Shown here: in pieces, positions 55,194 through 62,729 of the stretch
How positions within the stretch are numbered: the first letter of the stretch is position 1
Layout of the letters: every line of letters begins with the position of its first letter
Source: Actibacterium lipolyticum
GTDB taxonomy: Bacteria > Pseudomonadota > Alphaproteobacteria > Rhodobacterales > Rhodobacteraceae
Direction of reading: 5' to 3'
Length of the DNA: 64,000 bases
Assembly: GCF_900184935.1 (NCBI RefSeq)
Contig: NZ_FXYE01000001.1
Coordinates: forward strand, 248,001-312,000
Notes under the pieces: model-generated
Database searches by the model: none
The model's input: the letters and a program-made list of their open reading frames with translations, nothing else
Told to the model about the DNA's origin: nothing
Translations under genes and position numbers: made by a program

Positions 55194-55397
55194 ATGCTGG
55201 TACCATTGGGCCTGATCGTGGCCTTTCTACTTATGCTGCTGTTTGCCAAACCGGGAACGCGCCAGTGTCGTTGGCGCGAAGACCGCCGCCTTAACAAGAA
55301 TGGGGAAACCTATTTTGCTTGTGTGGCATGTGGTGCCACCACCTATTGCAAGCCGGGAAAATCGCCGCAAACCTGCCTGCGCAACAAGGAACGTTAG
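55194..55397 (+). CDS. Small membrane protein with cysteine pair
   Basis: A 67-residue protein with one N-terminal hydrophobic helix (2-18) and a cationic C-terminal part containing CVACGATTYC, a possible metal-binding cysteine cluster, plus two further cysteines. No family is recognised with certainty. The DUF1989 gene starts at the very next base after its stop, which supports coupled expression. Confidence 0.6.
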   Translation: MLVPLGLIVAFLLMLLFAKPGTRQCRWREDRRLNKNGETYFACVACGATTYCKPGKSPQTCLRNKER

Positions 55398-56249
55398 ATG
55401 CATACTCCGCCAAAAGACGCCGCCGCGCGCCGTGCTGTTGCTCCTGTCATTTGCTACCCGGTGGAGGCCCTGCCACAGCCCGACCTAACGCTGCTGCGTA
55501 CTGCACGAAAGCGGATGGTCAAAACTGACGAGGTGCTGATACCCGCGCGTCAGGCCCGTTGTTTTAACGCGAAGGCTGGGCAGTTCTTTCGTATTTCCTG
55601 CCCGGATGGTCCGCAGGTGGGTGACCTTAACATATGGAACGCCAACAATTTGGCCGAACGGTTCTACTCTGGGAAAACCCGTGCGCTGCATGGCACTCAT
55701 CTTTCGACGGGGTGTCGCATGTGGTCGTCTTTTCCAAACCTGCGCCCCTTGGCAACCATCACGCACGACACGCTTGACTGGTACGGCATCGATGAATTCG
55801 GGGGTTCGGTTCACGATGTGATTGGCACCCGATGCGATCCCTATACGAACAATCTTCTTAGCGGTGGGCAGTATCACCATTGCTGTCATTCCAACCTGAC
55901 GCGGGCCTTGGCCGAAGAAACCGGTATGGCCTTGGCCGAGGCTGAACAGCACGTGCATGATGTTTTGAACGTCTTCATGTGTACCGGGTTCACACGGGAC
56001 ACCGGCCAGTATTTCATGAAGGCCAGCCCGGTCCGTCAGGGCGATTTCCTTGAATTCTTCGCAGAGGTGGACGTTCTGGGCGCGCTGAGCGCTTGCCCTG
56101 GCGGCGATTGCGGAAGCGAACATTCAAGCGACACAGCGCAATGCCATCCGTTGCTGGTGGAGGTTTTCACGCTGGAAAGCGGTGCCTTGAAAGGATGGGT
56201 GCCGCCAGTGCCGAACGGATATGACCGATCCCATGGTGCGGGTGGTTAA
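55398..56249 (+). CDS. DUF1989 (urea carboxylase-associated) protein
   Basis: A 283-residue protein of the DUF1989 family, found beside urea carboxylase and in other nitrogen-compound loci. The pattern RQARCFNAKAGQFFRI, VGDLNIWNANNLAERF, then TRCDPYTN and CHSNLTRAL is present. Family members are deiminase- or amidohydrolase-like subunits in guanidine or urea use. No urea carboxylase or guanidine gene is near, so the role stays unknown. It starts directly after the small membrane protein and overlaps the next gene at its 3' end tail to tail. Confidence 0.78.
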   Translation: MHTPPKDAAARRAVAPVICYPVEALPQPDLTLLRTARKRMVKTDEVLIPARQARCFNAKAGQFFRISCPDGPQVGDLNIWNANNLAERFYSGKTRALHGTHLSTGCRMWSSFPNLRPLATITHDTLDWYGIDEFGGSVHDVIGTRCDPYTNNLLSGGQYHHCCHSNLTRALAEETGMALAEAEQHVHDVLNVFMCTGFTRDTGQYFMKASPVRQGDFLEFFAEVDVLGALSACPGGDCGSEHSSDTAQCHPLLVEVFTLESGALKGWVPPVPNGYDRSHGAGG

Positions 56250-56695
56250 TTCAGGCGCTGAGCGATCATCGTGGCGCGGTCGATACGCCAATGCCCAACG
56301 CCAGTGGGGCAACAACGCGGATCACCGGGGTTAGGCATGGTTGTGGTTAGGGTGATGTCAGTCGGGCCAAACACCTGATCGCGGGGCTCAAACCCCAACA
56401 GCCCGTTGATTTGCGCGACACTGGTAAAACCGGAGTCCAGTTTTTGAAACAGCCCTGCGTGAATCGTCGCGCTACCTGCGGAACCGGGCACGTGTACATA
56501 GACGATGCCCAATGCTTCGGTCGCTGCTTGGGCCGTATCGGCGTTGGGCAACCAAATCGACGCGGCGGGCGCAGCGCCACCCGCAAGGGTTTGGCTTAGC
56601 AGCGCGTCCAGATCGCCCCAATCATCGTTGGCCTGCGCCTGCGAACCACTTGGGAGCAGGCCAAGAAAAATTGCGAAAATGATAAGCTTCAACAT
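56246..56695 (-). CDS. Secreted hypothetical protein
   Basis: A 149-residue protein with a signal peptide (1-20, cleavage after SQA before QANDDWG). The rest is soluble, with two adjacent Cys (RCCPTGVGHWRID) near the C-terminus. No family is recognised. It is followed on the minus strand by the end of the convergent DUF1989 gene and preceded by the aldo/keto reductase gene. Confidence 0.62.
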   Translation of the reverse strand: MLKLIIFAIFLGLLPSGSQAQANDDWGDLDALLSQTLAGGAAPAASIWLPNADTAQAATEALGIVYVHVPGSAGSATIHAGLFQKLDSGFTSVAQINGLLGFEPRDQVFGPTDITLTTTMPNPGDPRCCPTGVGHWRIDRATMIAQRLN

Positions 56696-56720
56696 GTCAT
56701 CACCACCCTAAGTGGCGGGG

Positions 56721-57704
56721 TCAGGAGTATCGTTCGACCCCGATCATTTGTTGGTCACTGTATCGGTCCCCATGTGCAAACCCAACCGGCAGCACCTGTT
56801 CAATTGCCGCGCGATCTGCATCTGACAAGGTAATGTTGACCGCACTTAGCCATTCTTTCAAGTGCTCTGCGGTGCGTGTGCCGGGAATTGGGATCAGGTG
56901 ATCGCCTTTATCCAACACCCATGCAAGTGCTGCGGCCGAAACTGACCAGCCGCGATCACGGCAAAGGTCGCGGAACCCTTCGATTGCATGGTTGTTGTAA
57001 CCATAGTTGGGTTCGGTGAAACGCGGCGACGTTTTGCGCCAATCCGTTTCCTCCATCTTGGTTGGATCAACCGAGGTTTCGCCGAACATTCCGCGTGCCA
57101 ATGGCGAAAACGGGATGAAGGCTACACCCAATTCCTTGCAGGTCTGAATCATTCCAAGTTCGGGTTGGCGCGTCCACAGCGAGTATTCGTTTTGGACCGC
57201 CATGCAGGGGTGCACGGCATGGGCGCGGCGCAACGTTGACGGTGCGACCTCTGAAAGGCCGTAACCGCCGATCAAACCTTCTTCGATTAGGCGGGCCATG
57301 GTTTCGGCCACTTCTTCAATCGGGCGTTCCTGTTCGCGCCGGTGGATATAGTAAAGCTCAACCCGGTCACGGTTCAGCCGCTTAAGCGAGCCGTCAAGTT
57401 CAGACCGGATATAGTCGGCCTGGTTATTAAAGCTGCGCGGAGGGCCGGGAACGATGCCGACCTTTGTGGCCAGTGTCACCTTGGGCTTCTTTTGCGCCAG
57501 ATAGGTTCCGATTACCCGTTCGGAAACGCCCATTCCGTAGATGTTGGAGGTGTCCCAGAAATCGATCCCTGCTTCGACAGCGGCATCAAGGCAGGCCAGA
57601 CTGGTGGCTTCGTCCGTGCTGCCGAAAAAGCTTGCAAAGCTCATGCAGCCAAGGCCAATCGCGCTTACCTCTGGGCCATTTTGGCCAAGTTTACGTTTTT
57701 GCAT
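56721..57704 (-). CDS. Aldo/keto reductase
   Basis: A 327-residue TIM-barrel oxidoreductase. The catalytic tetrad is visible: Asp51 and Tyr56 in FWDTSNIYG, Lys81 in LATKVGI and His121 in LYYIHRRE. NADPH contacts lie in the C-terminal IPIPGTRTAEHL segment. It reduces carbonyls; the substrate cannot be told. It lies 23 bp after deoD on the same strand. Confidence 0.88.
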   Translation of the reverse strand: MQKRKLGQNGPEVSAIGLGCMSFASFFGSTDEATSLACLDAAVEAGIDFWDTSNIYGMGVSERVIGTYLAQKKPKVTLATKVGIVPGPPRSFNNQADYIRSELDGSLKRLNRDRVELYYIHRREQERPIEEVAETMARLIEEGLIGGYGLSEVAPSTLRRAHAVHPCMAVQNEYSLWTRQPELGMIQTCKELGVAFIPFSPLARGMFGETSVDPTKMEETDWRKTSPRFTEPNYGYNNHAIEGFRDLCRDRGWSVSAAALAWVLDKGDHLIPIPGTRTAEHLKEWLSAVNITLSDADRAAIEQVLPVGFAHGDRYSDQQMIGVERYS

Positions 57705-57727
57705 GGGGCGTTTCCTAGGTTCTTTGA

Positions 57728-58432
57728 TTAGGCGAATGCGGCTTCCAGAGCGATTTCAACCATGTCGCCAAAGCTGCGCTCGCGTTGGTCGGATGGCAGT
57801 GCTTCGCCGGTTTTCAGGTGATCGCTGACGGTCAGCACAGCAAGGGCGCGGCGCCCATAACGCGAGGCCAAATTATAAAGCTCTGCGGCCTCCATCTCGA
57901 CCCCAAGAATGCCGTGGCGGACCATCTGTTCGTTCAGGTCAGGCCGTTCGTCATAAAAGACGTCAGACGAATAGATGCCCCCAACGTGGGTCGTGGCCGA
58001 TTTGCCCTTCGCGGCATTATGCGCGGCCTGCAACAGGCCAAAATCGGCGCAAGGGGCAAAGTTGAATTCTTTGAAGATGCCGCTGGAAGGGGTGGACAGG
58101 CTGGACGCCGTCATTGCCAAGATCACGTCGCGCACTTTCACATCGTCTTGCATCCCACCACACGATCCGATGCGGATCAGCGTTTTCGCGTCATAATCCT
58201 TGATCAATTCGTTCGCATAGATCGACAGCGATGGCATGCCCATGCCCGACCCGTGAATCGTAACGCGGTTGCCTTTCCATGTGCCGGTGAACCCCAACAT
58301 GCCGCGCACTTCGTTCACGCAAACGGCGTTTTCCAAAAACGTTTCCGCAGCCCATTTCGCCCGATAGGGATCACCAGGAAGAAGAACGGTTTCGGCAATA
58401 TCACCGGGTTTGGCACCAATATGAACTGTCAT
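57728..58432 (-). CDS. deoD: Purine-nucleoside phosphorylase, DeoD type
   Basis: A 234-residue hexameric purine nucleoside phosphorylase. It opens [22 protein letters not shown] (phosphate-binding Gly and Arg), has [11 protein letters not shown], the nucleoside-site VEMEAAELY, and Asp204 in [10 protein letters not shown] as general acid. It cleaves purine (deoxy)nucleosides to base and ribose-1-phosphate. It lies 24 bp before the aldo/keto reductase gene and likely shares its transcript. Confidence 0.94.
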   Translation of the reverse strand: MTVHIGAKPGDIAETVLLPGDPYRAKWAAETFLENAVCVNEVRGMLGFTGTWKGNRVTIHGSGMGMPSLSIYANELIKDYDAKTLIRIGSCGGMQDDVKVRDVILAMTASSLSTPSSGIFKEFNFAPCADFGLLQAAHNAAKGKSATTHVGGIYSSDVFYDERPDLNEQMVRHGILGVEMEAAELYNLASRYGRRALAVLTVSDHLKTGEALPSDQRERSFGDMVEIALEAAFA

Positions 58433-58795
58433 GGGAAGGGTCCTGCGTTGTTTTGAAAAAAACTATACCCACGTGGGGCGAATGAAAACGGTGAATGCTT
58501 GGAAATAGATTCTAGGATAAAGGTTGATGGCGAAGATTTGCGAAAAATGGTTTTGGGTTGGCGATAATAGGCTCAGGCGAGATTTGTTCGCCTCCGAGGC
58601 TGCACATTAAGCCGGATATCGCGATGCTTTCCCGATCTGAGAGTAACAGCTTTGTGGCAGGTCTGAACATCAGCCATGCGTATTTCCCCATAGACTTGCA
58701 CGATAGAGGCGGCATGCTTCTATCGTGCGAAGTAATAAGGATAGTCTTGCGCAGTTTCAGGCCGTCATCAAGCAAAGCCTGTGAATGGCCTTGTT
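58433..58795. other. Intergenic region between ecm and deoD
   Basis: About 360 bp with no supportable gene. It must carry the deoD promoter on the minus strand and the ecm 3' end. A long imperfect inverted repeat lies at 58694-58733: GCACGATAGA (58698-58707) pairs with TCTATCGTGC (58719-58728), and the arms extend through ACTT/AAGT with one bulged G. No T-run follows on either strand, so it is not a standard terminator. An 87-residue minus-strand frame at 58512-58775 shows no recognisable family. Confidence 0.45.
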
Positions 58796-60763
58796 TTACT
58801 CGGCCGCGACGGGGGCAGGGTCCACAAGCCCGACGATATCGAACATGATGCGGTTCAGTTCAAAATCCTTCGGAGTGTACACCTTAGCGACGCCCATGCC
58901 CAACAGACGCTGAGCGTCGTCATCGGGGATGATCCCGCCAACGACCACCGGGATATGCGTCAGCCCTTCGTCTTTCATGCGGCCCATCAGCTCTTCGATC
59001 AGGGGGATGTGCGAGCCTGACAGGATGGAGAGGCCAACAACGTGGGCATCTTCTTCTTTGGCAGCGGTCACGATCTCTTCTGGTGTCAGCCGGATACCTT
59101 CGTAAGAAATATCCATGCCGCAATCACGCGCTCGGGCGGCGATTTGTTCGGCGCCGTTCGAATGGCCATCAAGACCCGGCTTGCCGACAAGGAACTTCAG
59201 GCGGCGGCCAAGTTTATCAGACACGGTGCTAACCTGTTCGCGGATCTCTTCCAGCCCTTCGGTACGGTTCGACGGATTCTTGGATACGCCGGTTGGGCCG
59301 CGATACTGGCCGAACGCCGCACGCACCATGTCGCCCCATTCGCCGGTTGTTGCCCCAGCTTTGGCGGCTTCGATGGATGGGATCATGATGTTCGTGCCGG
59401 TTTTGGCGGCCTCGCGCACTTTGGCCAGTGCGGCTTGAACGCGGGCCTCGTCTCGGCTGTTGCGCCATTCGTTCAGGCGGGCCAGCTGGTCGGCCTCGGC
59501 TTCTGGATCGGCAACCATGATGGCCTCTTCGCCAGCGGTTAGCGGGCTTTCCTCGCCCTCGGTCCAGCGGTTCACGCCAACGACGGTGGTGTTGCCGGTT
59601 TCGATATGCGTGATGCGTTCGGCGTTGGATTCAACCAGCCGCGATTTCATGTATTCGATCGATGCAACCGCGCCGCCCATACCGTCAATCTGCGCCAATT
59701 CGGCCCGTGCGCCTTCTTTCAACGCCTCAACCTTTTTCGTAACGGCCGGGTTGCCATCGAACAGGTCGCCATATTCCAGAAGGTCGGTTTCATAGGCCAA
59801 AATCTGCTGCATCCGAAGCGACCATTGCTGATCCCACGGGCGGGGCAGGCCAAGGGCCTCGTTCCACGCAGGCAACTGCACGGCGCGGGCGCGGGCGTTT
59901 TTCGAAAGCGTTACAGCCAGCATTTCGATCAGAATGCGGTAGACGTTGTTTTCCGGCTGCTGCTCGGTCAAACCAAGCGAGTTTACCTGAACGCCATAAC
60001 GGAACCGGCGGAATTTCGGGTCTTCGACGCCATAGCGTTCGCGCGTGATTTCATCCCACAGCTCAACAAAGGCGCGCATTTTGCACATCTCGGTCACGAA
60101 GCGGATGCCGGCGTTCACGAAGAAACTGATACGACCAACCATGGCGGGGAATGCTTCTTCGGACACCTTGCCTTTCAGGTCGTCCAGAACAGCCGTTGCC
60201 GTGGCAAGCGCAAAGGCAAGTTCCTGTTCGGGTGTCGCGCCAGCCTCTTGCAGGTGATAGGAACACACGTTCATCGGGTTCCATTTGGGCAGATGTTCGC
60301 GCGTATAGGCCGCCACGTCGGTGATCATCCGCAAGCTAGGCTTGGGCGGGCAGATATATGTGCCGCGGCTTAGGTATTCTTTGATGATGTCGTTCTGAAC
60401 CGTGCCCTGCAGCTTGGACACATCTGCGCCTTGTTCCTCGGCCACGGCGATATACAGCGAAAGCAGCCAAGGCGCGGTCGCGTTGATCGTCATCGACGTG
60501 TTCATCTGTTCAAGCGGGATATCCTTGAACAGCGCGCGCATATCGCCCAGATGCGCAACGGGCACGCCAACCTTTCCGACTTCGCCGCGCGACAATTCAT
60601 GGTCGCTGTCATACCCGGTTTGGGTGGGCAGATCGAAGGCAACGGAAAGGCCTGTCTGACCCTTCGCAAGGTTGCCGCGATACAGCGCGTTCGATGCCTT
60701 AGCCGTGGAGTGACCGGCATATGTACGGAACAGCCAGGGGCGGTCTTTCTGCGTGTCGGTCAT
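58796..60763 (-). CDS. ecm: Ethylmalonyl-CoA mutase
   Basis: A 655-residue B12-dependent mutase. The N-terminal TIM-barrel part opens RPWLFRTYAGHSTAKASNALYR and has LPTQTGYDSDHELSRGEVGKVGV. The C-terminal cobalamin domain (about 520-640) shows the DxHxxG motif in GLDGHSNGAEQIA, then SILSGSH and GGIIPDDD. The length and early motifs match ethylmalonyl-CoA mutase (Ecm/MeaA) more than methylmalonyl-CoA mutase large chains. It turns ethylmalonyl-CoA to methylsuccinyl-CoA in acetyl-CoA assimilation. It is divergent from ccr, which supplies its substrate. Confidence 0.92.
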   Translation of the reverse strand: MTDTQKDRPWLFRTYAGHSTAKASNALYRGNLAKGQTGLSVAFDLPTQTGYDSDHELSRGEVGKVGVPVAHLGDMRALFKDIPLEQMNTSMTINATAPWLLSLYIAVAEEQGADVSKLQGTVQNDIIKEYLSRGTYICPPKPSLRMITDVAAYTREHLPKWNPMNVCSYHLQEAGATPEQELAFALATATAVLDDLKGKVSEEAFPAMVGRISFFVNAGIRFVTEMCKMRAFVELWDEITRERYGVEDPKFRRFRYGVQVNSLGLTEQQPENNVYRILIEMLAVTLSKNARARAVQLPAWNEALGLPRPWDQQWSLRMQQILAYETDLLEYGDLFDGNPAVTKKVEALKEGARAELAQIDGMGGAVASIEYMKSRLVESNAERITHIETGNTTVVGVNRWTEGEESPLTAGEEAIMVADPEAEADQLARLNEWRNSRDEARVQAALAKVREAAKTGTNIMIPSIEAAKAGATTGEWGDMVRAAFGQYRGPTGVSKNPSNRTEGLEEIREQVSTVSDKLGRRLKFLVGKPGLDGHSNGAEQIAARARDCGMDISYEGIRLTPEEIVTAAKEEDAHVVGLSILSGSHIPLIEELMGRMKDEGLTHIPVVVGGIIPDDDAQRLLGMGVAKVYTPKDFELNRIMFDIVGLVDPAPVAAE

Positions 60764-61096
60764 CGGGGGCCTCGTGAATCGGGTTGGTAACTTTGTTTCG
60801 TTCAGTTGGTGATACGTGGAATTTTATGGCGTTGTCAATTCGCCGCACTGCGGCGCAAACGCCCCATTCCAAACCCATGATGTCAAAACTCGCGAAAAAG
60901 CCAAGGAAATGGTACGCTAATGCAAGAAAGGGGGCGGTCAGGGGACCCGCGACAAGGTTTTCCCGTTACGTCACTGAGACATAAAATTACAAAATATGCG
61001 TTTTCACGGTTGCAAAGTTTCGCGGCGAATTCTATTCCAAGCTAAATCAGGCATCGATTCTGCGATGCGGCAATCCATTCTAACGAGGAGGCTCTG
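60764..61096. promoter_or_regulatory. Divergent ecm-ccr control region
   Basis: A 333-bp region between two ethylmalonyl-CoA pathway genes. Near ccr, ATTCTGCGATGCGGCAA at 61057-61073 is identical to a site upstream of mcl2. A weaker relative at 60837-60860 shares AATTC, TGCGGC and AAAC with it and forms a CGCCGCA/TGCGGCG palindrome. A TTGCAAAG at about 61010 resembles half-sites reported for ScfR-type regulators of this pathway. The SD of ccr (ACGAGGAGG) ends the region. No gene is seen inside. Confidence 0.6.
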
Positions 61097-62383
61097 ATGG
61101 CTCTCGACACCAACACGGACGTAATTTCATACGACGCGCCCGAAAAGGACCTCTATGAAGTGGGCGAAATGCCTCCGATGGGTTACGTCCCTAAGCAAAT
61201 GTACGCTTGGGCAATCCGTCGTGAACGGCATGGCGAACCGGATCAATCCTTTCAGGTAGAAGTGGTGGACACACCCGTTCTGGACAGCCACGAGGTTCTT
61301 GTTCTCGTGATGGCTGCGGGCGTGAACTACAACGGTATCTGGGCTGGTCTGGGCGTTCCGATTTCGCCGTTTGACGTTCACAACGCCGAATACCACATCG
61401 CCGGTTCCGATGCGTCGGGCATCGTTTGGGCCGTTGGCGATAAGGTTAAGAACTGGAAAGTGGGCGACGAAGTTGTCATCCACTGTAACCAAGACGATGG
61501 CGACGACGAAGAATGCAACGGCGGCGATCCGATGTATTCCCCAAGCCAGCGTATCTGGGGCTATGAAACGCCTGATGGGTCGTTTGCCCAGTTCACCAAC
61601 GTTCAGGCTCAGCAGCTTCTGCCGCGTCCTAAGCACCTGACTTGGGAAGAAAGCGCCTGTTATACGCTGACGCTGGCCACCGCATACCGCATGCTGTTCG
61701 GCCACCACCCGCACGAGCTGAAGCCGGGCCAGAACGTTCTGGTTTGGGGCGCGTCGGGGGGGCTGGGTTCTTACGCGATCCAGCTGATCAACGCGGCTGG
61801 CGGTAACGCGATCGGCGTGATTTCCGACGAGGATAAGCGCGAATTCGTTATGGGCCTTGGGGCCAAGGGCGTCATCAACCGTAAAGACTTCAAATGCTGG
61901 GGCCAGCTGCCCACGGTTAACACGCCTGAATACAACGAATGGTTCAAAGAAGTTCGTAAGTTCGGCAAGGCGATCTGGGACATCACTGGCAAGGGCAACA
62001 ACGTTGACATCGTCTTCGAACACCCCGGCGAGGCGACGTTCCCGGTTTCGACATTCGTCTGTAAAAAGGGCGGCATGGTCGTGATCTGCGCGGGCACCAC
62101 CGGCTTTAACTGTACGTTCGACGTTCGTTACATGTGGATGCACCAGAAGCGCCTTCAGGGCAGCCACTTTGCGCACCTGAAACAGGCTGCTGCTGCGAAC
62201 CGTCTGATGATTGAGCGCCGGATTGACCCTTATATGTCCGAAGTGTTCCCATGGGATGAAATCCCCGCCGCGCACACGAAGATGCTGCGCAACGAGCACA
62301 AGCCGGGCAACATGTCTGTTCTGGTTCAGGCCCCGCGCACTGGCCTGCGGACATTGGAAGACGCGCTTGAAGCTGCGAAGTAA
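61097..62383 (+). CDS. ccr: Crotonyl-CoA carboxylase/reductase
   Basis: A 428-residue medium-chain dehydrogenase/reductase. It opens MPPMGYVPKQMYAWAIRRERHG, has VVIHCNQDDGDDEECNGGDPM with YSPSQRIWGYETPDGSFAQF, the cofactor loop VWGASGGLGSYAIQLI and a C-terminal MSVLVQAPRTGL. These are Ccr features. It reduces and carboxylates crotonyl-CoA to ethylmalonyl-CoA with NADPH and CO2, the committing step of the pathway. A strong GAGGAGG precedes the ATG. With ecm, mcl2 and mch in the same window, the pathway is clearly supported. Confidence 0.96.
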   Translation: MALDTNTDVISYDAPEKDLYEVGEMPPMGYVPKQMYAWAIRRERHGEPDQSFQVEVVDTPVLDSHEVLVLVMAAGVNYNGIWAGLGVPISPFDVHNAEYHIAGSDASGIVWAVGDKVKNWKVGDEVVIHCNQDDGDDEECNGGDPMYSPSQRIWGYETPDGSFAQFTNVQAQQLLPRPKHLTWEESACYTLTLATAYRMLFGHHPHELKPGQNVLVWGASGGLGSYAIQLINAAGGNAIGVISDEDKREFVMGLGAKGVINRKDFKCWGQLPTVNTPEYNEWFKEVRKFGKAIWDITGKGNNVDIVFEHPGEATFPVSTFVCKKGGMVVICAGTTGFNCTFDVRYMWMHQKRLQGSHFAHLKQAAAANRLMIERRIDPYMSEVFPWDEIPAAHTKMLRNEHKPGNMSVLVQAPRTGLRTLEDALEAAK

Positions 62384-62729
62384 ACAACCGCTTTAGCGGT
62401 TATTAAAAGCCCCGCCCTGCTCAGCTGGCTCGTTCCGGGATTTGGGACATGAGCACCCGGAAACAATTTGTTTCCGGGTGTTCATAGTTTTCCTTAGGGC
62501 AAATTGGCTTTTGGGGTAGGCATCCGAAGTGCTATCGCAAACATGGTGGCAAGCGGTCGATTATGACCGAGTGCGTCAATCATGAGTTTTGTATGATGGC
62601 GTATGCACGACCTTCGTATTGTGGGAAGGATATGTTGCGCCCATGGAAGGTTGTTGTGCATGCCCTTGCATCGGTTCGGACGAAGGCTTCCATGGGGGAT
62701 TCAAGACCTGACGCGAAGGATTTTTTGAG
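62384..62729. other. Region after ccr with a strong hairpin
   Basis: About 345 bp without a supportable gene. A short hairpin AACCGC/GCGGTT (62386-62401) follows the ccr stop. A much stronger one lies at 62451-62483: CACCCGGAAACA pairs with TGTTTCCGGGTG over 12 bp with a 3-base loop, extendable to 15 bp. The bases after it (TTCATAGTTTTCCTT) are only moderately T-rich, so it may be a weak ccr terminator. The rest should hold the promoter of the next gene. Confidence 0.45.

Noticed and set aside
58512-58775. 87-residue minus-strand frame between ecm and deoD
   Set aside because: No recognisable family, no ribosome site, and a long inverted repeat runs through it; not supportable as a gene.
62386-62401. 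AACCGC/GCGGTT hairpin as terminator of ccr
   Set aside because: Short stem followed by ATTAAAAG rather than a T-run; mentioned in the region entry but not called.
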